A stretch of 64,000 bases of DNA from Hsuehochloa calcarea. Lineage: Eukaryota; Streptophyta; Magnoliopsida; Poales; Poaceae. This document shows positions 36,451 to 47,809 of this stretch, in pieces (positions within the stretch are counted from its first letter, which is position 1; each line of letters starts with the position of its first letter). Location: contig CM070596.1 in NCBI GenBank assembly GCA_036346395.1, forward strand, positions 7,239,843 to 7,303,842, given 5' to 3'. The notes under the pieces were generated by a model. It was not told the origin of the DNA. It worked only from the letters and a program-made list of their open reading frames with translations, and made no database searches. Position numbers and translations under genes: made by a program.

Positions 36451-37178
36451 CGAGCATCAACTTCGACCGCGACGCGGACGCCTTCATCAGCCCCCTGAAG
36501 CTCCACCCGCCACCGAAACCATCCCTTCCTCTTCCTCCTCCACCGCCGCCACCACATCGGCTTCCAGCTCGCCCTCCGCGGTGTCACGGGTGGTCCGGGT
36601 GCTTGTGGATTCACAGGGACCCACCGCGTGGGCCGCCACGCTGGGCATGGCGCTAGCGACGAGGCAGAATGGGAGGGGGAGGTGGTGGTGGGTTGGGTTG
36701 GGGAAGGCAATGAGGCGGAATGTGAATGGCGAATGAGACAGACGCGTTGGTGGGAGAGCAGGCGGAAGGGAGGAGATGGTCACGGGCAAGACAAGGGCAA
36801 CGGGATATTTTCGCATGGCTAAAACAGGAAAACAACCGAATATTAATAAAATAATAAAAAATGTTTTAATAAAAAAATTGACTAAAAAAAGGATAAACTA
36901 TCAATTACATTAGGAAAGATGATAAAATATCCAAAGGCAAATAATCAATTCTCCGGACCAATTCTTTCGCATCATGATTATTATTTAACCTTCCAATTCA
37001 ACTCCCTACGGACCAGATCTACCGGGATCCAGCATTTACTTGTATTCTTCTGGACCGACTTGGTGAAGCCTCGGTCTTAAGAAAGAGAAGCATCGAGTAT
37101 TCGAGTGGGCGGACTACGTCCACGTGGCCGCCCGTCTTCCTCTTCCCCAACTCCGGCTCCTCCCTCGCCGCCGTCAGC
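36451..37178 (+). other. region upstream of the FGGY kinase gene
   Basis: A GC-rich block (36451-36790) with no recognised protein, then an AT-rich stretch (36830-37000). The FGGY 5' UTR and promoter should lie in the last few hundred bases; no unambiguous TATA box is visible. Confidence 0.5.
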
Positions 37179-40100
37179 ATGTCCCCCCGCCCCGGCGGAG
37201 GCGCCGTCTTCCTTGGCGTCGACGTCGGCACCGGCAGCGCTCGCGCAGGCTCGTCATCCTATACTCACTCCTTTCAAATCCCCTCCTCTCCCTTCTTGGC
37301 TAGTAGTAGTAGCTTCGGCCGTTTCTTGATTCAGTAGTAATTCAGTAGGCAGGTAGTGCTGCTTTTTGCAGCAATTAACCGTTGTATTCCGGGGAAAAGT
37401 ACCATTTTCGAGGAGTTTTGGACTCAGAAAATACTGTATTAGTTCTCCACTCCCGTGAGTGACGGACAAAATGTTGGTTTCATGGGAGAAAGTGTGTTAA
37501 CATTTCCTGTTACCCCCTCATTTTTTTAGAGAACTTTCTTGCCATTGGACATCTTAGAAACTTAAGAAAGGAGTTCAGTTCGTGTAGGCATGTTAGGTAA
37601 TTGGGGTAGTGTTGTGAAATGTTCTTTGTCTGTTGATTCAGGTCTCTTTGATGCGAAGGGTAAGTTGCTGGGGTCGGCGAGCAGTCCTATACAGATATGG
37701 AAAGAGAAAGATTGCATTGAGGTTGGCAACTTCTGTTCTAATCCATTCAATGTATTGCATGATTGATGCATCGAGTGAGTGATTATGGTTTGTTTTCGTC
37801 ACCAGCAATCGTCGATGGATATCTGGCATGCAGTGTGTGCTGCTGTAAAATCTGCGTGCTCACTGGCAAATGTTGCTCCTGAGGATGTTGTCGGCCTTGG
37901 CTTCGCCGCCACTTGCTCCCTTGGTTTGCCCTGATCTCCATATTAGCCGCTTCCCTTCTAATGTGGAGGAAAAACAAAAGATGACCTTTGAATGGAAATC
38001 CTATGTCTGAGATGACTAGGATTTTACCAACTTGATAACATAGGATGCTGCTTGCAGTTGCTGTTCATGCTGATGGTTCCCCTGTTTCGGTTTCTTGGAG
38101 TGGTGATGCAAGAAGGAACATCATCGTGTGGATGGACCATAGGGCTGTTGACCAGGCTGAGCGAATTAATGCTCGCAATTCGCCGGTATTGCAATACTGT
38201 GGTGGGGGTGTCTCCCCAGAAATGCAAGCTCCAAAGGTAAACATTGCTCTTTCATGCATGTGATTCACATCATGTATTATACTAACTTGTCTTCCCGATT
38301 CGCCATTTGTAAAAACTTCTACTCATGCTGCTGGAGATGTCAACCACTGTGTTCATTGCCTGATAATGATAGTACAGTTTTGTCACACTGCAATCCTGGA
38401 AGTTAGGATTGAAAGACTCTTGACACTCTAGCATTTACAAAACTAAAGACCACAATGTTCACTTCTTGATGTCGCTCAAAAGTTCTGACTTATTTGCACC
38501 AGATTCACCCAATTAGACTAGAGATAGTATTAAGAAAGTGATGAACATGGATGATGGTTTAGGAAGTCACTAAAGTTGATGTTGTTTTGATTACATAATA
38601 TGTATACATAGTTTTGACTTTTTGTAATTTTGTAATGAGAAGTGGTTAAGCAATTGATATAGTTGTGTATTGTCTGATTATCTCCATTGCTAGTCTCATA
38701 TTTAGGCATCAAACATTTACAGCTTTTATGGGTAAAGGAAAATCTGCAAGAGTCTTGGTCTATGGTATGTCGGTGGATGGACCTTAGTGACTGGTTAGCA
38801 TATAGGTGAGTTTCCAGCTATCTAATTCTGATTATACCGTAAGCTATGAGTTGACTTTCATGACATGTTTTGCTTTGGTGGTTCCTTTTCTAGGGCGACT
38901 GGTGATGACACCGCAGCTTATGCACAACTGTTTGCAAATGGACATATCTTGGACATGCACACATGGAACAGTGGAGGGAATCAGATTCACGTGATATGGA
39001 AGCATGTGGATGGGATGAAGACTTTTGGGAAGAAATAGGCTTGGGAGACCTTGTTGAAGGAAATCGTGCAAAAATAGGTTGAGTGCTTGTTCATCTTTCC
39101 TTTTCGTATTAAAATCGATGTATCATTTATGGTTATTGATTTTCCAATGCACCACTAATTTTCTATGCAATCCAAACAGGATGCAGTGTTGCGTTTCCTG
39201 GTCATCCTCTAGGTTCTGGTTTGACACCTACTGCTGCAAAGGCAAGCAACTTAGTTTTGCTCATGATTTGTATTGTTTATGTTGAATTTGTGGTAAATAT
39301 TGTTATTTATGAACTACAATGTGATCTGGTTATCTAGGTGCTTTCTCTATAGTTTTTATGTAAAAAAATGCTTGTGCTTTTATTTTCAATTTTTCAATAT
39401 TTGTCTTTCTAATGTTGGTTACCTCCACTTCTCAGGAGTTAGGCTTGCTTCCTGGGACTCCTGTTGGAACTTCGCTTATCGATGCTCATGCTGGTGGTGT
39501 TGGAGTCATGGAAAGTGTGCCAGATGCCGAATCTAAAGCTGACTGTTAGTGTTGATTCCTTTGTATTTTTCTAAAGAAATTATTTCTAAATTTATATTTA
39601 TTTATTGTGAAACATTTCGTTTTCAGTGTCTGATGAAGAAGCAATATGCCATCGCATGGTCTTGGTTTGTGGGACATCTACATGCCACATGGCTGTCTCA
39701 AAGAACAAATTATTTATCCCTGGTGTCTGGGGGCCATTTTGGTCTGGTACAGTTGCTTTCTCACATCACATATTTACTTCCATATGTTTCTTGCTAGCAT
39801 CTCTGTTAGTTTGTTTTTGTACTTGACTTTCTGCTATCTTTTGTGGACTATGTTGGTTAATGCTATATTATGGTTCCATATTCAGCGATGATACCTGAGT
39901 TTTGGCTCACAGAAGGTGGCCAAAGTGCAACTGGTGCTCTACTTGATTACATTGTTGAAAACCATGTTGCTGCTCCCCTTCTTGCAAATCATGCTGCCTC
40001 TCAAAGTAAGTTTCATGTTTGCTGAAGCTATCTTTGTAGCTAATTACCAAGTTTCATGTTTGCTGAAGCTATCTATGTAGCTAAGGTGGGTAATTTTCTT

Positions 40101-42092
40101 CTCAAATTATTCAGGTGTTTCCATATATGAGTTGCTGAACAAGATATTAGTTTCGATGTCACATGAACAAAATATTCCCTTTCTTTCCGCCTTGACTCAA
40201 GACACCCACGTCCTTCCAGATTTTCATGGAAATCGGTAAGAAAGTCATTACACATTCAGTGCTTAAACAACAATGCGGGTTATCTATGTTTCCTTTCTTC
40301 GCAATTTTGCTATGTAATACATGAAGTGGGAAATATCCGGTGCATTTTGTTGGAATGAGGCTTGTAATCTATTCCAATTGGCCAAAAGGCCAATATATAA
40401 CATGTACAGTGTTGTCAATATGCAAAGAACACCTTAGGCTATATACATATCTAACACATTTCTCACTTATGGTGTATCCTTCGTGCATCCCATGTCTAAA
40501 AGTTTTGGAAAATTCCAATTTTTTTTTATAGATATAGGGTATGGTATATTCTGTACTATAGTCATGCAAGTTTTGAAATGCAAAATTTGAGATGAAACTC
40601 GATCGCATTTGGAGGATATGAAATTGACAAGCAGCTGACATGAATATTCATGCAAAATTTCTCCTTTTCATATTTTCCAAATGCGAACGAGTTTCATCTT
40701 GACATTTTGCATGACTACAAAATATACCATCCTCGACATCTACAAAAAAATTTAAAGATTTTTTCAAAACTTTTAGACATGGGATGCACGAAGGATGCAC
40801 CATAAGGAGGGGCACACCTGATACTCTCTCATACATAAAGATCTCAGACCAGATCAACCACAGTCTCCTTTTCCTGTCCTGATCTCAACCAGCTGTAATT
40901 TAACAATTTGTCCCTGACATCTACGGCAATCACTCAAGTTGGTGAAAACTGGCTGTATTATGTCAACTTTTATGTGATGTACTTACAAAAGTATTTATCT
41001 TTTCTTGCTATTCTAATTAGATGTACTCAAGCAACAATACGACAACAGAACACAATCAGTGAGGCAGCTAGCAATCTCAATTGTTCCTAAGAGAGTAAAT
41101 CTTATACCAGAATGGTGACATTACATACTGTTTATCACCTGCACACAATTTGTTATTTCTCCTCAACGGTTTGGTTAATATTTACTTGACACCAAATGAC
41201 ACTCTTCCAATGCAGTTGACTTGAGTGTAAAACTATTCTAATGGTTAGGTCTCCTGTGGCTGATCCAAAATCCAAAGGGGTGATTTGTGGCTTGACACTT
41301 GATACAAGTGAGAAGCATTTAGCGCTTCTGTACCTAGCAACCATTCAAGGCATTGCTTATGGTACTCGTCATATTGTGGAGCACTGTAATGGTCATGGGC
41401 ACAAGGTACTTATTTGCTATCAAGGATTCCGAAGAGTAAATTGGTATATAATTTGATGCCTATAATCTTTATCTTTTCTTCATGTATAACAGATTGACGC
41501 TCTTCTTGCCTGTGGCGGACTTGCAAAGAACTCCTTGTATATCCAAGAACATGCAGATAGCATTGGCAAGTCTCCTCTTCCTGCAGGCATCTCTCTTCAT
41601 CTCCTTTCCCTGATATGTGAATTTTAATATGTAATTTACAGGATGTCCAATAGTACTTCCTAGAGAGAACGAGTCTGTGCTTTTAGGCGCTGCTATTCTG
41701 GGTGCTGTTGCTGCAAAGAAGTTTTCTGGCGTTCGTGATGCAATGAAAGCGCTGAATGCAGCAGGGAAGGTATTTCCCAATCCCTTACTAAAAAATATTT
41801 TGGAGTACTGGCTCCATTTTTTTGTTGAAGTATTGCTAGATAACCTACTTCTAGCATACATGCTGCTCATCAAACATGCGTATATTCTTCCCTAAAAAAC
41901 CGCCTGCATTCTTAATTTGAATCTTCTATTTTCACTTGTTTGTTCTAAACCATAAAGTTTTTTTTGTAGGTTGTGTATCCATCTTCAGATCCTAGGGTCA
42001 AGAAATACCATGATGCAAAATATCATATATTTAGGTCCCTGTATGAGCAACAACTCTCTCACCGCGCAACCATGGCACAGGCATTTCAGTAG
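37179..42092 (+). CDS. FGGY-family carbohydrate kinase (15 exons, one frame break)
   Basis: Probable pentulose kinase of the eukaryotic FGGY group, whose characterised members phosphorylate D-ribulose; the substrate here is inferred. Exons: 37179-37248, 37642-37721, 37806-37923, 38058-38236, 38723-38805, 38894-39077, 39180-39241, 39436-39544, 39627-39746, 39886-40005, 40115-40235, 41249-41405, 41493-41565, 41642-41769, 41970-42092. About 575 residues. FGGY_N starts at once with VFLGVDVGTGSARAG (phosphate loop) and includes VGLGFAATCSL and WMDHRA. Later come TSTCHM and VWGPFW, and FGGY_C shows ACGGLAKNSLYIQEHAD. The start ATG is right before the N-terminal motif, and all phases join except exon 6, which lacks one base at about 38910-38913. 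Introns 1, 7 and 13 use GC donors. Confidence 0.92.
40009..40085 (+). repeat. ~38-base tandem duplication in FGGY intron 10
   Basis: AAGTTTCATGTTTGCTGAAG and the following bases to GTAGCTAA occur twice in a row. It starts four bases into the intron, so it lengthens the intron without touching the exon. Confidence 0.85.
40449..40826. mobile_element. long foldback (MITE-like) in FGGY intron 11
   Basis: Two arms of about 175-180 bases (40449-40628 and 40660-40826) are reverse complements with some mismatches, around a ~30-base loop. Shared blocks include CTTATGGTG, CCTTCGTGCATCCCATGTCT and TTCGCATTTGG-like sequence. No coding capacity. If transcribed in the pre-mRNA it would fold into a long hairpin. 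The target duplication is not clear. Confidence 0.8.
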
Positions 42093-42368
42093 GGCTATGT
42101 GACCACTGGCCATTGAGCTGGATGCTTCCTTCTTGGTTGTGAAAACTGTTGAGATATGTGATCCGAATTTCTAATGTGGTTGTATTCAAATATGCTGTAT
42201 TAGTGGATAAGTTTCCTACTTGGGCTATAAGTCATGTTATATCTTTATATATCTCTTGTATGCCGCAAGAGGAGAGTTGACGCCTCATTGTAATGCTATG
42301 CGATTTGTAAATACTCCTCATATAGTGATCATTACTGGTTGGTGTTTATCGTTTTTTTTCTCTACAAG
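42093..42368 (+). other. FGGY 3' UTR merging into a copia LTR end
   Basis: The kinase stop is at 42090-42092. The following ~270 bases must contain its 3' UTR. The last part ends TCTCTACA-AG right before a tRNA-Met PBS, which is how a copia 5' LTR ends. Where the UTR stops and the LTR starts is not clear. A possible LTR start is TGTTGAGATATG near 42149. Confidence 0.5.
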
Positions 42369-42380
42369 TGGTATCAGAGC
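42369..42380 (+). other. primer-binding site of outer copia-4
   Basis: TGGTATCAGAGC, complementary to initiator tRNA-Met. It is plus-strand, opposite to copia-3, which begins six bases later. Removing copia-3 and one ATATG joins this PBS to the plus-strand leader and gag at 53229 onward. Confidence 0.75.
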
Positions 42381-42385
42381 ATATG
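42381..42385. repeat. left target-site duplication of copia-3 (ATATG)
   Basis: Repeated exactly at 53224-53228. Confidence 0.9.
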
Positions 42386-44142
42386 TCTTGGACCGAAAAG
42401 GCGACTAGAGAAGGGGGGGGGGGGGGTTGAATAGGAGCACGCTTACTTTTTCACAAATATTGATTCAATAAAACTTTACTCCAGTAGCTATGGAAGCTAT
42501 GAAGATCAGTATATCAGTAGAGCGAAAGACTACTAATGAATCCAATTTAAACCCCCAAAGTAAGACGACAAAATCAACAAAGATTGAGGCAACTTAATGC
42601 ACTAGCGGTCGGACCGCTGGGACAACACCGGTCGGACCGATTTCTGCGGGTCGGCCGGTCGATTGCAATGATCGACCATCGTGTATGTAATGCGAAGCAC
42701 ATCCCCGATGACGAAGATGAAAATAGATGAAACTTTTGATCTACTAATCCAAACTTGATGAAACTTGGAGCACACCTTCTCTATGATATCAGAGACCTAT
42801 TCCAATTGAAGATTATGATAATTCTTGGAAGAATAGCGATCCTTTTCGATTTGATTGAAGAAGGGTTCAAAACCAGGTCAAAACGAAAACTAGGTCAAAA
42901 CTCTTGCTCGTGGGTGATTGATGATCAAGATGATCCTAGATAGATTCCCACACATCACAGCAAGCTAGATCAAGTGAAGAAACCAAGAAAAAACTCACGG
43001 ATCAAAGAAAGACTCAAAATCATCAAATAGAGAGAAAGAACGCAATGAGACAAAACATTGATCAAACTTTCCTTTGATTGATTGATATGATATGGGCTTA
43101 CATCCTCTCCATCAATGGACGACAATGCTCAATCCAAGAACACGAAAATCACATCAAACTATCAAGAACCCTAGCCTCCACAAAAGCTCTCCCTAAGAAA
43201 ATTAGGGTTTACAAGAATTGCAAAAGAGACCAAGCGGAGGTGAAGCCACCCCCCTCTCCTATTTATAGTGGAGGCTTAGACCTTCTAGAAGTTTGACTCT
43301 ATTGGGCTCCCGTTAAGGCCCAAAACAAATGAGACACTTACGCACGCATTTTAATGCGCAGTCTTTAACACCTCTTGACCTAACTAGCTACACCTAGCGC
43401 CATCTTACGCCTCGGATTAGCTAATAGGTCACCCTTGTCCATCTTGCACCACGCTTGAGTACATTGACCTCACCCGGCATCGTCGATCGCTCGACCTCAC
43501 TCTTTAAGCCTAGTCCCGATCATCCTCGTCGTTGACCGTCGTTGACCACCAAACAACCTGCACAACAATAGACAAGTAAACCGAATTTGGGAACAAGTTC
43601 TTCACAACTTGACCCATGTTAGTCAAAACATGCATCATGCACCATAAATGCCCTGAAACTCATGACTTTGACCTAACACACGAATATCGCCGCCACTACG
43701 GACAACGAACCAAGTGGAAACTGGTCAGACCGTCCACCATGGCCGGTCTGACCGCCACACATGGGCCGGTCTGACCGCCAGCAATGACTTAGCCATTTTT
43801 TCTCTCTGAAAAACCGAAACCTACTAGAAATTTCAATCCAATAGAACTTTTGACTGCAGACTCCAAAAATTATGGGACCAAGTGCAATAGAATCCCCTCT
43901 CTTGCCTACACCCTCTATTTTTGGCCCAGCTCAATTCTCACTTTCAGAATCGACGGTCCGATCGCCACCAAGGCGGCCGGCCGGCCATGGATCGGTCAGA
44001 CCGCCCACCCTGGCCGGTCAGACCGATTCTGGCCTGACAGCATGCCAACTTTGCCGAAAACACGTGAAATGACAAACCATTAACGCCATTGCCAATTGTC
44101 ACATCATCCTAAGATCTGGAGCATATCCCCATGATATCCACA
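42386..44142 (-). repeat. copia-3 3' LTR
   Basis: 1757 bases, ending ATCCACA on the plus strand next to the PPT. Its outer end reads TCTTGGACCG where the other LTR has TGTTGGACCG, so the terminal dinucleotide is mutated. Palindrome clusters are at about 42600-42680, 43720-43780 and 43960-44035. Confidence 0.9.
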
Positions 44143-45989
44143 ATCTCCCCCTTGATGAACACATTGGCAATAATCCAGAAAAATGTAATTTGGAGGTTTG
44201 AAAAGTAAAATACTTTCACAGACAAAGGCACAACTTGGTCCATAAGCAAGAAAAAGCAATGGAAATGACCAAGCTGGCATCAGAAAGCATAGGCATGTGA
44301 GATAAGGCAAAAGAAAGCATAAAAATTTTGATTTCCAAAAAGGAGTCAAAAATCTCACTTAAGGTCCATATGAAGGAACAATTGTTCAAATGACCTATGA
44401 TCATTGTGGGGATAAGTAAATACAAATCAAGTTCAGAAAAGTCAATAAGACAATAAGAATGCAATTCAAAAACTCCCCCTCACTATGATCCTCAGATTTT
44501 TAGAAAATTTCCCTCTCACTATGATCCTCAGATTTTTAGAAAATGTCAAATTTTCCATTTTCTCCCCCTTTTTATCATTGTTATACATATTCTCCCCCAA
44601 CATTGAAATATCCATCTTCTCCCCCTATGTACAACATTAACATATCTTAACACATCTTCCCCCCTTTGACAATGGAGTCATCAAGGAATCATGCCTTCCT
44701 CTCAACCAGAGATAACAAATGCAGAATGGAGAAACAAGCATAAGAAGGAGTATGCATGAAGTGCAATGTAGTGGCTTCATTTTTGTATTTTTCATTTTTT
44801 TATTACAAGAAGCTTTGGAGATTACCCAAAAGAACAAGCCATCATTTCTAATATTGCACAAACAACATATCAAACCTAACATCGCTAGCAAGATCATGAT
44901 AAGACATATATATCAAAGCTAAGAACGAAGGCTCAAAAATAAAGCAAGAGATTTGATCAATTTAAGCAAAGCTTCAAATTCAACAAGTTCATCAACAGGG
45001 ATCCTAAAGTGAAACTGGCCATGTCAAAATGTCAAAGTAAGATAAAAAAGCTAACAAAGACCACATTAAGAGTCAGTCAGGTCCTGTATTGAATCATTTT
45101 GCTCAAATTTCTCAAAAGCCCATTTTTCAACAATTTTCATCTGCACTGAATATTGAAGTTGACTAATGATCTAACTTAGTGACAAGATCCTGGACTAAGA
45201 GCCATCCACAAAATCATCCTAAGCTTCGACTAGAAGTTGATTAAAGACATATCTTAGTGAAGAACATTCTGGACTAGGAGCCATCCACAAACTCTCCATA
45301 AGCTTCTACTAAGGCGACAAATCTTGAGGTTCATGTCATTTCTGACAAGCAGTCCCCATGAGATCGTCTGGATCATCAAACTATCTCCAAGTTCATATCT
45401 TTGACAAGCAGTCTCGTAAGAGTAGTTTGACACAATTTAAGCATAAGACAATCTTTTGATTTTTCATGTTTCACAAGAGCAGTTTTAGAATCTCAAGAAC
45501 ACAAGAAGGTCAAGTAATGGTCAATTTTAGATTAAAGAACTAACAAAGTAATTTCGACAGGGCCAATGTCACAAAACGAGCACTAATTGCGCAACTAGCT
45601 AAAATATTCACAAATTGCAGTTTTTAGTTCGAGCTGTTTAAAGTTCTAGCTCATACAGCAAAGACTTAGCTACACATGTAAAAGAATGATAATTCTAGCA
45701 AGTCAAGACATGTCATTGAGCAAGAATTGAAATACTAAAGCTCCAAAGGGTAATAGGCAAAGCTTCATCAATTTTAAAAGATAAGCAGAAAATCTTATAT
45801 TACAATGCATCTTTTTGGATACCACTTGTTGAATTTTTCATACCACTTGTTGAATTTTACATATGAATGCAATATGATACAATGAGATGCAATAAAAACC
45901 AAAAAAGTTCAAAAAGATCAATAAGTTTAGAAAAAGAACAATAAAAGATCAAAAGAACAAGGTAAGATCAGAAAAGATCAAACTCCCCC
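44143..45989 (-). other. copia-3 non-coding spacer with multiple PPT-like tracts
   Basis: 1.85 kb without a credible gene. CTCCCCC-type runs (purine tracts on the element strand) occur at 44144-44152, 44473-44480, 44562-44569, 44591-44598, 44618-44625 and 44658-44664, and at 45983-45990 by the RNase H stop. Short tandem repeats are also present at 44478-44548 (CACTATGATCCTCAGATTTT twice), 45180-45300 and 45815-45865. Confidence 0.75.
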
Positions 45990-46595
45990 TCAAACCAACC
46001 CAAAAGGGTAAATTACCCCTAACTCGCTTCTCAAGGTGGAAAACCTAGTTGGGTCTAAAGGCTTGGTGAGGATATCAGCCAGTTGAGCCTCGGACTCCAC
46101 AAAGTGTAGCACAATATCACCTTTTTCGACATAGTCTCTAAGGAAGTGATAGCGAATGTCTATGTGCTTGGTCCTAGAGTGTTGCACATATTTTTTAGCA
46201 ATGTTAATAGCAGAAGTGTTATCACAGAAAAGAGGAACACTAGCAAAATTTAACCCATAATCCTTAAGAGTGGTTACCATCCACAAAATCTGACTACAGG
46301 AACTAGCAGCAGCTACATATTCAGGTTCAACAGTGGATTGTGCAATAGAAGACTGCTTCCTAGAAGACCAAGAAACAAGAGAAGTGTCTAGGAAGTGACA
46401 AGTGCCTGAGGTACTCTTCCTATCAAGTCGACAGCCCGCAAAATCAGAATCTGAAAACCCCCGAATGGACAAAGCTGAAGAGCAGGAATACCAAATGCCA
46501 TATAAGAGGGTAGAGTGTAAATACCTGAATATGCGCTTAACGGCTTGGCGATGGGAAGACCTCGGAGATGCTCGAAACCTCGCACAAAGGCGCAC
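45990..46595 (-). pseudogene. copia-3 RNase H
   Basis: An open stretch of 201 codons. The copia RNase H acidic residues are visible in SDSDFAGC, PEYVAAASS and FCDNTSAI, followed by RTKHIDIRYHFLRD and the C-terminal ADILTKPL. It would remove the RNA strand of the hybrid. The link to RT (46596-46684) is frameshifted, so it is not translated as one polyprotein here. Confidence 0.85.
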
Positions 46596-46684
46596 AGTGA
46601 AGTGGATGTCCGGCCTCGAGGCCGTCAGTATGAAGGGAACCGATCATCTTTGCGAGATCGCGTTGATCCACGGCTTCTCCTTCC

Positions 46685-47737
46685 TCATCCGGATCCAAAG
46701 CGATCGGTTGCCATGGGAGTGGAGATTGGCTTGCAGTCACCCATGTCGAAACGTTTGAGTAAGTCCTTAGTGTACTTCGTCTGATGAACGAAGATCCTTT
46801 CCTTGCATTGCTTGATTTGAAGTCCCAAAAAGTAATTGAGCTCTCCCATCATACTCATCTCAAATTCCCTGGACATAGTCTCAGAAAAGCTAGAAACAAG
46901 AGCATGAGAAGAACCACTAAATATAATATCATCAACGTAAATTTGAGCAAGCAGGAAGTCATTACCAAGCCTAAGAATGAACAAAGTTTTGTCTACCTTA
47001 CCCATCTCAAAATCATTCTCAAGCAAAAAGGTCTTAAGTCTATCATACCAGGCTCTAGGGGCTTGTTTAAGACCATATAAGGCTTTGGATAGCTTGAATA
47101 CATGATGTGGGTATTTGAGATTCTCAAAACCTGGGGGTTGCTTAACATAAACTTCCTCCTCTATGAAACCATTTAAAAAGACACTTTTAACATCCATCTG
47201 ATATAATCTAAAGCCCTTAGATGCAGTAAATGCAAGCAGAATGCGAATGGCTTCTAGTCTAGCATGAGGAGCAAAGGTCTCATCAAAATCCAACCCCTCA
47301 ACTTGGTTAAAGTCCTGAGCTACCAACCTAGCCTTGTTTCTAATTACAGAACCATCCCCATTTTGTTTATTTTTAAAGACCCAGCAGGTTCCTATAACAT
47401 TATGGCCACTAGGAGGTTCTACTAGGTTCCAAACTTTATTCCTCTCAAAATTCTCTAACTCCTCATGCATGACATTAGCCCAGCTAGAATCCGATAAATC
47501 ATATGATATACCACGAGGTTCAAAAGAAGCAACAAAAGCAGAGTGAGAGTAGAGATTTGGATCATGATACCTAGAGCGAGTGACTCGCTCATGAAGATTA
47601 CCAATTATCTGATCCGGAGGGTGCTGCCTTTGAATATGAAGTGGTGCACCCAGAGAGAAAAACATCTCTTCAACCTCCGCAGGTACTGCTGATGATGAGG
47701 ATGCAGCAGGAGCCTCTTCTGAAGGCGAAGTAGTCAC
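46685..47737 (-). pseudogene. copia-3 reverse transcriptase
   Basis: An open stretch of 350 codons covering a Ser/Pro-rich linker and the RT domain. Motifs: WVFKNKQNGDG, FAPHARLEAIRILLAF (normally VARLE), YQMDVKSVFLNG with the first catalytic Asp, ALYGLKQAPRAWYDRL, and the catalytic box IYVDDIIFSGSS. It ends in a frameshift before RNase H. The catalytic residues seem present. Confidence 0.88.
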
Positions 47738-47809
47738 ATCAGGTTCTTGTGTTGAAATAGGAGCGTCAACAGCAACAAGTGGAAGAACATCAAATCCTTC
47801 ATCATCTTC

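Noticed and set aside
36487..36816. Open stretches on both strands upstream of FGGY
   Set aside because: GC-rich low-complexity composition, no recognised protein.
44143..45989. An envelope-like third ORF in the copia-3 spacer, as in some SIRE elements
   Set aside because: No open frame of suitable length, signal peptide or membrane segments could be supported.
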